Assembly (NCBI GenBank): GCA_007129655.1
Contig: SKVC01000109.1
Coordinates: 1-6,412 of the forward strand
DNA: 6,412 nt
From: Thermoplasmata archaeon
GTDB lineage: Archaea; Thermoplasmatota; Thermoplasmata; Halarchaeoplasmatales; Halarchaeoplasmataceae
Direction of reading: 5' to 3'
In this document: in pieces, positions 1 through 5,929 of the stretch
Layout: every line of letters begins with the position of its first letter
Numbering within the stretch: the first letter of the stretch is position 1
The notes under the pieces: generated by a model
What the model was told of the DNA's origin: nothing
The model's database searches: none
The model's input: the letters and a program-made list of their open reading frames with translations, nothing else
Position numbers and translations under genes: made by a program

Positions 1-279
1 GTGGTGAAGTATCATCCGTCGTCGGATTACGTATTCAGGACTGAATTTTACAGAGAACAGAAGTTTTCCCGGCAGGATGTACTGGGAGAACTGGCACTCC
101 AGGCACGGGACCCCATATTTTTGGGATATCCCTACGGACTGGTGGATGCGGATAAAAGAGCACGGGTAACGGATGAAGAAGTTGAATATCTGAAAACCGT
201 GGGGATGGGGGCCATGGGAGATTCCATGCGTTACAGGATAAACTCCCTGAATGCCCACGATATATTGAGCAATATTTAG
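1..279 (+). CDS. nurA: NurA 5'-3' nuclease, C-terminal part (5' end outside window)
   Basis: This is the last 92 codons of a NurA-type nuclease, the partner of the HerA translocase in 5'-strand resection of DNA ends. The frame is open from base 1, so the GTG codons at the left edge are not a credible start and the catalytic N-terminal part, with its acidic metal ligands, is missing. The visible part matches the end of the NurA domain: a strand with S-x-x-V-F-R-x-E (about residues 7-16 of the fragment), then GYPYGLVDADKRARV (42-56), which corresponds to the family's GYPYPL-x-x-A-D/H-x-x-A block. A final AHD (85-87) follows; a His near the C-terminus is a metal ligand in the known Pyrococcus enzyme, and I infer H86 is its equivalent. 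It stops with TAG 10 nt before the herA ATG, and its stop overlaps the herA ribosome binding site, so the two are very likely co-translated. The herA neighbour strongly supports the identification. Confidence 0.88.
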   Translation: MVKYHPSSDYVFRTEFYREQKFSRQDVLGELALQARDPIFLGYPYGLVDADKRARVTDEEVEYLKTVGMGAMGDSMRYRINSLNAHDILSNI

Positions 280-284
280 GTGAT
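279..284 (+). promoter_or_regulatory. Shine-Dalgarno site of herA, overlapping the nurA stop codon
   Basis: GGTGAT matches the core of the archaeal anti-Shine-Dalgarno complement (GGAGGTGATC) and sits 4 nt before ATG 289. Its first G is the last base of the nurA TAG. The in-frame GTG at 280 lies inside this site, so it is unlikely to be the herA start. Confidence 0.7.
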
Positions 285-288
285 AAAG

Positions 289-1788
289 ATGGTATTAGGA
301 CAGATAATAGGCGGTGAATACGGCGAACTCGTCGTTAGACAGAAAAGCGGTCAGATCATCGAGATAGGAGACTTGCTGTCGATAGATGATATTATACTGC
401 AGGTGTACGATCTAGCATACGGAACGTTACTGGAAGCTACGGATCTGGCAAGGATGAGCGGTATGCAGTTGGAGGGCTACGAAGAAACGGTGCTCATGGA
501 GGAAGAGATACGGAATTTCGTCACGGCAAAGGCGAAGCCTTTGGTACATGTGAAGAACGGTGTCGCCAGGATACCGAAAAGACTACCGGGATTTTTCGGT
601 ACTGTGAACCGGGTGAACACGGATGATTTTAACTTCATGGAGAAGCCGGAAAACAGCCTATATCTGGGTAAGGTTCGCAGCGGCAGTACCGTTCTTGATG
701 TACCGGTGAATATCGACGGAAGGGAGGCATTGTCACATCATATATTGATCCCGGCCACCACTGGACGTGGTAAGAGTAATCTGGTTAAGGTGATGTTGTG
801 GGACATGGTTCCCAAGGAATGGTGCGGTATACTGGTCATAGATCCACATGATGAATACTTCGGACGGAACGAGATCGGTATAAAGGACCATCCGGAGGCA
901 AGAGAAAAGGTACTGTATTATTCGCCGAATCCACCTAAAGGTGGTTACAGTCTGAGGGTGAATATCTCGCTACTGAAGCCATGGAATCTCAGAGGAATAA
1001 TCGAGGTTACAGATGCACAGAGTCAGGCCATGTACGTATTCTATAATCATCATTACGATGACTGGTTGGATGCACTGTTGACTACGGATCCGGAAGAGAA
1101 CAATCACGGAATCCAGAGCATAACACTGGAGGTTCTACAGCGCAAGCTTCGGCTGGCATTGGACATTAATATGGTGGGTGGAGAGGTACGCACAAGAGGT
1201 AATATATTCGTTACTCAGACCAACAACGACATTGTGAACGACATCGCAGATGCCATGGAAGAAGGTAAAAAAGTGATCCTGGACACCAGTTCCATGGCCG
1301 GTGACAAGGAATTGTTGATCGCTGGGATGATCACCCACGAGATATTCAGACGGTACAAGAAGCATAAGGAATTCGGCAATCTCGACGATAAGCCGTCCAT
1401 CGGAATAGTGATCGAGGAAGCACCGAGGGTGCTTGGGGAACGGGGTGGAAGGAATGTATTCCACACCATAGCCAGAGAGGGAAGAAAGTTCAGAGTCGGT
1501 TTGATAGCTATCACTCAGCTTTCCAGCATGATACCACGTGAGATACTGGCCAACATGAACACGAAGATCATACTGGGTAACGAGATGAAGAGCGAGCGCG
1601 ATGCGATAATAGGCAGTGCCGCACAGGATCTGTCCAAGGACGGCAAGAACATAGCCAGTCTCGACAAGGGCGAGGCAATAGTCAGCAGTATTTTTACCAA
1701 GTTCGCAGTACCCATTAAGATAGACCTGTTCGACGATGTTGTAGAGAAAGAAGGAGGCAAGAAGACCAAGCTGGAGTTCTTCGGGTGA
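289..1788 (+). CDS. herA: HerA bipolar DNA translocase / helicase ATPase
   Basis: HerA is a hexameric FtsK-like ATPase that pumps duplex DNA and, with NurA, resects DNA ends behind Mre11-Rad50. This 499-residue protein has the normal family length. The first ~130 residues form the beta-rich HAS-barrel region, opening with GQIIGGEYGELVV. The P-loop is ATTGRGKSN (156-164, Lys162); the first canonical Gly is Ala here. DPHDEY (185-190) is the HerA Walker B-type segment, IEEAPRVLG (375-383) the second acidic ATPase motif, and AREGRKFRVGL (395-405) then ITQ (408-410) the arginine-rich and sensor region. The C-terminal part, NMNTKIILGNEMK and SLDKGEAIV, is also typical. A frame-consistent GTG at 280 would add three residues, but ATG 289 is preferred because the ribosome binding site covers the GTG. 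The gene sits 9 nt after nurA and 4 nt before mre11. The last residues, KLEFFG, are discussed as a finding. Confidence 0.95.
   Translation: MVLGQIIGGEYGELVVRQKSGQIIEIGDLLSIDDIILQVYDLAYGTLLEATDLARMSGMQLEGYEETVLMEEEIRNFVTAKAKPLVHVKNGVARIPKRLPGFFGTVNRVNTDDFNFMEKPENSLYLGKVRSGSTVLDVPVNIDGREALSHHILIPATTGRGKSNLVKVMLWDMVPKEWCGILVIDPHDEYFGRNEIGIKDHPEAREKVLYYSPNPPKGGYSLRVNISLLKPWNLRGIIEVTDAQSQAMYVFYNHHYDDWLDALLTTDPEENNHGIQSITLEVLQRKLRLALDINMVGGEVRTRGNIFVTQTNNDIVNDIADAMEEGKKVILDTSSMAGDKELLIAGMITHEIFRRYKKHKEFGNLDDKPSIGIVIEEAPRVLGERGGRNVFHTIAREGRKFRVGLIAITQLSSMIPREILANMNTKIILGNEMKSERDAIIGSAAQDLSKDGKNIASLDKGEAIVSSIFTKFAVPIKIDLFDDVVEKEGGKKTKLEFFG
1784..1788 (+). promoter_or_regulatory. Shine-Dalgarno site of mre11, containing the herA stop codon
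   Basis: GGTGA lies 4 nt before the mre11 ATG at 1793, and its last three bases are the herA TGA stop. A ribosome ending herA is thus placed on the mre11 start, which suggests translational coupling. Confidence 0.65.
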
Positions 1789-1792
1789 AATC

Positions 1793-3043
1793 ATGGTAAG
1801 ATTCGCACACATAGCCGACTGTCATCTTGGCGCTTTCGGGCGTAATCCGGCCTTGAGGGAATACAATCTTAAGGCCTTCGAGGAGGCAGTGCGGATATGC
1901 ATCGAACGGAAAGTTGATTTTATAATCATAGCGGGAGACCTATTCCACAATCCACATCCTGATATGGAGGTGGTCAATAGAGCCGTGAAGGCCATGATCG
2001 ACGCCAGGAATCATGACATCAGGATATACGCGGTCTACGGCTCGCATGATTTCAATATCGCCAAGGCGTCGCTCATCGATGTTCTTGAGAGTGCGGAGGT
2101 GTTCAAAAAAGTGGTTCAGTATCTTGATGAAGAAGGTGCCCTGGAGCATGTGGAGGACCCTACGGGAGTGGAGATAGCCGGACTCAGTGGTAGAAAAAAC
2201 CGCATGGATGCAAGTTACTATCTTTCTTTGGATTTTAAGAAACCCAAGGGAGATGCCATCTTCGTGTTCCACACGCCGGTAGCCGAGATGAAGCCGGCGG
2301 ATATACACGAATCGGAAACGGTACCTATATCGGCACTTCCGGAAGGCTACAGGTACTATGCCGGTGGGCATATACACAGAAGACTAGAAGCTACAAAGAA
2401 CGGAGCGCCTGTATTGTACACTGGGGCAACTTTCGGTTCGTCATATACAGATCTTGAAAAGGAGACGGAAAGAGGTTTCTACATCGTGGATGAATGGGAA
2501 CCGGAATATGTTCAGTTGGATGTGTGCAGTATACGGCGAGAGGATGTTGACGCCGACGGGTTGAAGGTCGGTGAACTCGATGAGCTTCTGCAGGAGCTCA
2601 GCGAACAGGCGGTAGATGAAGATATATTTCTACTAAAAATACACGGAGAGCTAAAGGAAGGTGCTCCGGAGAATATCGATTTCAGCGCCATAAGGGGAAG
2701 GCTGGAAGAAAGCGGTGCGAAGACGGTATCCATAAACAGGCGGCAGCTAACCGGTAAAAATCTGGAACGGATCAAGATAAACGAAGAAAGTACCGAGAAG
2801 ATCGAGGAAGGTTTGTTGGAAGAGTACGGTACTCCGGAAGGTGTGGATATTCGCTTTGCCGAAGAGTTGCTTGGTATATTGAAGGCTGAACAGGTAGATG
2901 GTGAAAGAAAGGACGATTACGAAGGGCGATTGTGGGACAATACCTGGGCACTGATAAATGAACTGGAAACTCCTAAGTCGAAGAAAGGGAGTGGAAAGCC
3001 CGGGCAGGTATCTTTGGTCGATTTCGGAGGCGATCCCAAATGA
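1793..3043 (+). CDS. mre11: Mre11 double-strand break repair nuclease
   Basis: Mre11 is the Mn-dependent exo/endonuclease subunit of the Mre11-Rad50 complex, which processes double-strand breaks. The 416-residue product has the metallophosphoesterase motifs in order: ADCH (Asp9, His11), AGDLFH (Asp49), GSHD (83-86, His85), FHTP (His160) and GGHIH (His193, His195). The usual third motif is GNH[D/E]; here the metal-binding Asn is Ser84, an oddity reported as a finding. The nuclease core ends around residue 235 (GFYIVDEW). It is followed by a capping domain and, around 340-395, a Rad50-binding helical region with DDYEGR (374-379). The last ~25 residues are a Lys/Gly/Pro-rich linker (392-404) and a short tail, QVSLVDF, close to a PCNA-interacting peptide. 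ATG 1793 is preceded by GGTGA. The last four bases overlap rad50 (ATGA). The partner gene next door makes the call secure. Confidence 0.96.
   Translation: MVRFAHIADCHLGAFGRNPALREYNLKAFEEAVRICIERKVDFIIIAGDLFHNPHPDMEVVNRAVKAMIDARNHDIRIYAVYGSHDFNIAKASLIDVLESAEVFKKVVQYLDEEGALEHVEDPTGVEIAGLSGRKNRMDASYYLSLDFKKPKGDAIFVFHTPVAEMKPADIHESETVPISALPEGYRYYAGGHIHRRLEATKNGAPVLYTGATFGSSYTDLEKETERGFYIVDEWEPEYVQLDVCSIRREDVDADGLKVGELDELLQELSEQAVDEDIFLLKIHGELKEGAPENIDFSAIRGRLEESGAKTVSINRRQLTGKNLERIKINEESTEKIEEGLLEEYGTPEGVDIRFAEELLGILKAEQVDGERKDDYEGRLWDNTWALINELETPKSKKGSGKPGQVSLVDFGGDPK
3026..3035 (+). promoter_or_regulatory. Shine-Dalgarno site of rad50 within the end of mre11
   Basis: GGAGGCGATC differs by one base from the full archaeal complement GGAGGTGATC and ends 4 nt before ATG 3040. 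It lies inside the mre11 codons for Gly-Gly-Asp-Pro. It supports ATG 3040 (or the adjacent ATG 3043) as the rad50 start over the internal ATG at 3055, which would be 19 nt away. Confidence 0.65.
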
Positions 3044-5454
3044 TGCTGAAGAGGATGAAGCTGGAGAATATCCGGAGCTATGTGGAAGAGTCCATCGATT
3101 TCGACAGTGGTATACTGCTATTCCAGGGAGATATCGGCTCCGGTAAATCGTCTATACTGTTGGGTCTGGAATTCGTACTCTTTGGTGCGATCAATCAGGG
3201 ATTCTACGATAAGATAACCCGGCATAACGCAGAGAGAGCCGCAGTGGAATTGGAATTCAATGTGGATGGTAAGGATTACACAGCCTACAGGAGTATAAAG
3301 AGAACCAGTAACGGGATGAAACCGCATAGATCTCATCTTGTTTACGATGGTACAACAACAGAACTCAGTCCCGAGGAGATGAGAGAACGGATACTGGAGC
3401 TCCTTAAATTGCGTGAAAAGAGCAGGGGAAAGGTAGAGACATTCCACATGAGCATATTCACTCCCCAGGAACAGATGAATGCTATACTTTCCATGAGAGA
3501 CGAAGAAAGACTCCAGGCAGTACGCAAGATATTCAATGTTGAGGAATACAAGAGAGCGATAGACAATATATCAGTAATCAAGAGAGGGATGGAAACTGAA
3601 ATAACCCGATTGGAGACTAGAGCGGAAAGGATCGGGGAAGACCAGGCGAGATTGGAAGAAAAAAAGAAAGAATTGGAAGAAAACGGTGAGCAACTGGAGA
3701 AAGTAAAAACGATACTAGATGAAAGGAAGAAAGAGCTGGAAAAAAGCTCCGTAGAGATGGAGAAGATGGGAAAATTGAAGGATGAAAGGCAAAAGGCAAT
3801 ATCCAGCAGGGAACGTCATAAAAGTTTGGCCGGTTCTTTGAAGGAGAATATAGTAGATATAGAAAAGGAATTAAAAGAGATAAAAGAGGGAGAATCGGAG
3901 CTTGACAGTATCAAAAAGTACTACAACGAGTTCGAAGAGGTAAGGAAAGAGGTAAAAAAGGTACGTAAAGAAATTGAGGAACGAACGACACTGGAAAGTA
4001 AGCTGGAAAGGCTAGGTGTCGAGTATGATAATTTGACGGTAAGATTGGCAAATCTGAAGGAACAAGTTAAGAGACTGGAAGAGTTAAAGAAAGAAATAGA
4101 GGAATTAAAAGAAGAAACAAAAGATATGGATAAGCTGGTCAAAAATAAAGACAAATTACAAGCAGAGATAACTGAGCTAAAGGGCGATATAAAGGCGGCT
4201 AAGAAGGATTTAGCTGTTGTCGAGGATGAGATAAGGGAGATGAGCAGCCTTGAGGGGGAAGGAGAGTGTCCAAAATGTAAGCAATCTCTAAGTCAAGAGC
4301 ACATAGAGAGTATGCTGAAGGAACTCCGTAAATCCAAAGGGGAAACCGAAGAAAGATTGTCGGATTACAATAACGCTCTTGACAAATTAACTAAAGAACT
4401 CAGAACAGTACGTAAAGAGATAGAAGAGAAAGAGGGTTTGGAAAGAAAGCTGGGATACAGAGTAAAGGATGTTAAAAGATTGGAGAAGGAAACCGCTAAA
4501 ATACAGGACACCGAGAAGAGTGTTGATGAGTTGGAGAAAGATATGAAAGAACTCAAGACATCTATGGATAAATTCGAGCATACCAAGGAAGATTTAAAAG
4601 AACTTGAGAGTCTACGTAAGGAGCTGCGTAAATACAGGGACAAAAAGATCCAGCTGGAAGAGAAAATCGGACAGAAAGATAATTTACTGCAGAAAAAGAA
4701 AGACAAGGAAGAAAGGCTGCGGGAAACGGAGGAGATGCTGAAGAAAATTCAAGTTAAACTGAAAGAGTTGGAAGAAGAGTTTTCCGAGGAAGAGTATCAA
4801 AAGTTGAAAAAGGAACATGAAGTGTTGATAAGGGAAACCAGTACGTTGAAGGAAAAGCTCAATTCGATAAAGAAAACCATAGAAAGGTTGGAGAACGATA
4901 TCTATACTTTGAAAAATAAATTGGAGGAGATGAAAAAATCAAAAAAGCGAGCTAACGAACTTGGGTACCTGAAAACGTGGTTAAATAACGATTTTAAGGA
5001 GTGCATACGAGCTATTGAGGAGCATCGTATGGCACAGCTGAACGTTGATTTTGAGTCTTACTTCCGGGCTTGGTTTGACGAAATACTGGATGATCCAGAT
5101 ATCAACGCAAGTCTTGACGAAGATTTCGCACCGGTTATCACCGTTCATAATAATGTTACATCAGTGGACGACATCAGCGGCGGCGAGAGGACTTCCGTGG
5201 CATTAGCTTATAGACTGGCTTTCAATACCATGATCAAGAAGGAACTTGGACTCCACAGTAATTTACTCGTATTGGACGAACCGACCACTGGCTTCAGCCG
5301 AGAACAATTGACCAGGTTGAAGGATGTGATGGAAAAGGTCACTGCGGACCAGATAGTGATCGTTTCCCACGAAAACGAGATAGTTAATCTAGCAGACGTT
5401 GAATATTTGGTGCAGAAGAGCGATGGAGAATCTAAAGTAAGACAAATCATCTAG
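3040..5454 (+). CDS. rad50: Rad50 SMC-like ATPase with zinc hook
   Basis: Rad50 is the ABC-type ATPase of the Mre11-Rad50 complex; it binds DNA ends and regulates the Mre11 nuclease. The 804-residue product has a split ATPase head: Walker A GDIGSGKSS (30-38, Lys36) and a Q-loop FTPQEQM (140-146, Gln143) at the N-terminal side; ABC signature SGGERT (713-718), Walker B LLVLDEP (Asp746, Glu747) and switch His777 in VSHENE at the C-terminal side. Between lie two long Lys/Glu-rich coiled-coil arms, about 170-409 and 414-670, meeting at the zinc hook CPKC (Cys410, Cys413). The arms are nearly equal, as expected for a folded-back coil, and slightly shorter than in the ~880-residue Pyrococcus protein. 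Usual consensus residues are missing in the Q-loop (PQEQ for RQGE) and D-loop (TTGFS). The arm-coding DNA is clearly A-rich on this strand, which Lys and Glu codons explain without transfer. The start overlaps the mre11 stop by 4 nt. Confidence 0.97.
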   Translation: MMLKRMKLENIRSYVEESIDFDSGILLFQGDIGSGKSSILLGLEFVLFGAINQGFYDKITRHNAERAAVELEFNVDGKDYTAYRSIKRTSNGMKPHRSHLVYDGTTTELSPEEMRERILELLKLREKSRGKVETFHMSIFTPQEQMNAILSMRDEERLQAVRKIFNVEEYKRAIDNISVIKRGMETEITRLETRAERIGEDQARLEEKKKELEENGEQLEKVKTILDERKKELEKSSVEMEKMGKLKDERQKAISSRERHKSLAGSLKENIVDIEKELKEIKEGESELDSIKKYYNEFEEVRKEVKKVRKEIEERTTLESKLERLGVEYDNLTVRLANLKEQVKRLEELKKEIEELKEETKDMDKLVKNKDKLQAEITELKGDIKAAKKDLAVVEDEIREMSSLEGEGECPKCKQSLSQEHIESMLKELRKSKGETEERLSDYNNALDKLTKELRTVRKEIEEKEGLERKLGYRVKDVKRLEKETAKIQDTEKSVDELEKDMKELKTSMDKFEHTKEDLKELESLRKELRKYRDKKIQLEEKIGQKDNLLQKKKDKEERLRETEEMLKKIQVKLKELEEEFSEEEYQKLKKEHEVLIRETSTLKEKLNSIKKTIERLENDIYTLKNKLEEMKKSKKRANELGYLKTWLNNDFKECIRAIEEHRMAQLNVDFESYFRAWFDEILDDPDINASLDEDFAPVITVHNNVTSVDDISGGERTSVALAYRLAFNTMIKKELGLHSNLLVLDEPTTGFSREQLTRLKDVMEKVTADQIVIVSHENEIVNLADVEYLVQKSDGESKVRQII

Positions 5455-5475
5455 ATTTTATCATTATGAAGCACC

Positions 5476-5489
5476 AAAGTTTTATATTA
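5476..5489 (+). promoter_or_regulatory. Archaeal promoter (BRE + TATA box) for the rps6e operon
   Basis: TTTATATT (5481-5488) fits the archaeal TATA consensus TTTAWATA at 7 of 8 positions, and AAAG (5476-5479) just upstream fits the purine-rich BRE. A TATA centre near 5485 predicts a transcription start at about 5509-5514, giving a leader of roughly 20 nt before ATG 5531. It lies in the only sizeable gene gap of the window (76 nt between rad50 and rps6e), so the translation genes probably have their own promoter. No clear terminator for rad50 is seen; only short T4 runs at 5456-5459 and 5480-5483 are present. Confidence 0.7.
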
Positions 5490-5518
5490 GTGCCTCTAAT
5501 CCACTTCATCATAGAAAA

Positions 5519-5523
5519 AGGTG
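5519..5523 (+). promoter_or_regulatory. Shine-Dalgarno site of rps6e
   Basis: AGGTG lies 7 nt before ATG 5531 in the short predicted leader. It is a partial match to GGAGGTGATC and supports this ATG as the start. Confidence 0.55.
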
Positions 5524-5530
5524 TATTCAA

Positions 5531-5929
5531 ATGGCAGAACTTCAAGTTGTAATTGCAGACCCTAAAGAAGGGAAAAGCTACCAAACAGAGGTAGAGAAAA
5601 CTCACTTTGCACGACTAGTAGGTCTAAGAGTGGGAGATGAAATAGATGGGATTTTTGTAAATCTTCCCGGTTACAAATTAGTGATCATGGGTGGAAGCGA
5701 CAAAGACGGAGTACCCATGAAAAAGGGTATACCCGGACCAGGTAGAAAAAAGATACTAGGCAAAAGTGGTATCGGATTCAAACCAACGCCCAACAGGACA
5801 AAGCGTAAGAAGATGGTGCGTGGAAATACTATTTCACAAGATATATCTCAGTTGAATATGAAGATAATAGAATACGGGCCTGGAAAGATTCCGGAATTAC
5901 TTGAAAAGGAAGAGGGAGACAACGAATGA
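5531..5929 (+). CDS. rps6e: 30S ribosomal protein S6e
   Basis: This is a small-subunit ribosomal protein found in archaea and eukaryotes and absent from bacteria. The 132-residue product is the usual archaeal length and lacks the long C-terminal extension of eukaryotic S6, the part phosphorylated by S6 kinase. Family hallmarks are VVIADPKEGKSYQ near the start (6-18), GLRVGDEIDG (31-40), GYKLVIMGGSDKDGVPM (47-63) and the basic RKKMVRGNTIS (92-102), followed by an acidic tail. The predicted promoter and ribosome binding site lie directly upstream. Its stop overlaps the ATG of the aIF2 gamma gene by 4 nt (ATGA), so the two are probably one transcript and translationally coupled. The pairing of S6e with aIF2 gamma is common in archaeal genomes and supports both calls. 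Confidence 0.97.
   Translation: MAELQVVIADPKEGKSYQTEVEKTHFARLVGLRVGDEIDGIFVNLPGYKLVIMGGSDKDGVPMKKGIPGPGRKKILGKSGIGFKPTPNRTKRKKMVRGNTISQDISQLNMKIIEYGPGKIPELLEKEEGDNE

Noticed and set aside
1135..1812. A 225-codon open frame on the minus strand opposite herA
   Set aside because: It lies fully antisense to well-conserved HerA motifs and its translation shows no recognisable family, no ribosome binding site of note and an odd composition. It is explained by the codon bias of herA.
1940..2377. A 145-codon minus-strand frame opposite mre11
   Set aside because: Antisense to the Mre11 catalytic core and rich in Arg, His and Tyr in a way that mirrors the sense codons; no motifs.
3055..3057. Internal ATG as rad50 start (protein beginning MKLENIRSY)
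   Set aside because: It would look like a normal Rad50 N-terminus, but the strong ribosome binding site at 3026-3035 is correctly spaced for ATG 3040/3043 and too far (19 nt) from 3055.
2958..3146. A 62-codon plus-strand frame across the mre11/rad50 junction
   Set aside because: It is out of frame with both genes, which are firmly supported there by the Mre11 end and the Rad50 Walker A, and it shows no domain.
3617..4706. Several Ser/Phe/Leu-rich minus-strand frames opposite the Rad50 coil
   Set aside because: Their composition is just the complement of the Lys/Glu-rich coiled-coil codons (GAA/AAG read as TTC/CTT).
3600..4960. A-rich stretch with many similar short units, considered as a repeat array or transferred DNA
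   Set aside because: The units are not regular at the DNA level and the frame is continuous; Lys/Glu codons of a coiled coil explain the composition.
5455..5530. A small RNA or riboswitch in the rad50-rps6e gap
   Set aside because: Only 76 nt, AT-rich, with a clear TATA box in the middle; the predicted leader of about 20 nt is too short for a riboswitch.
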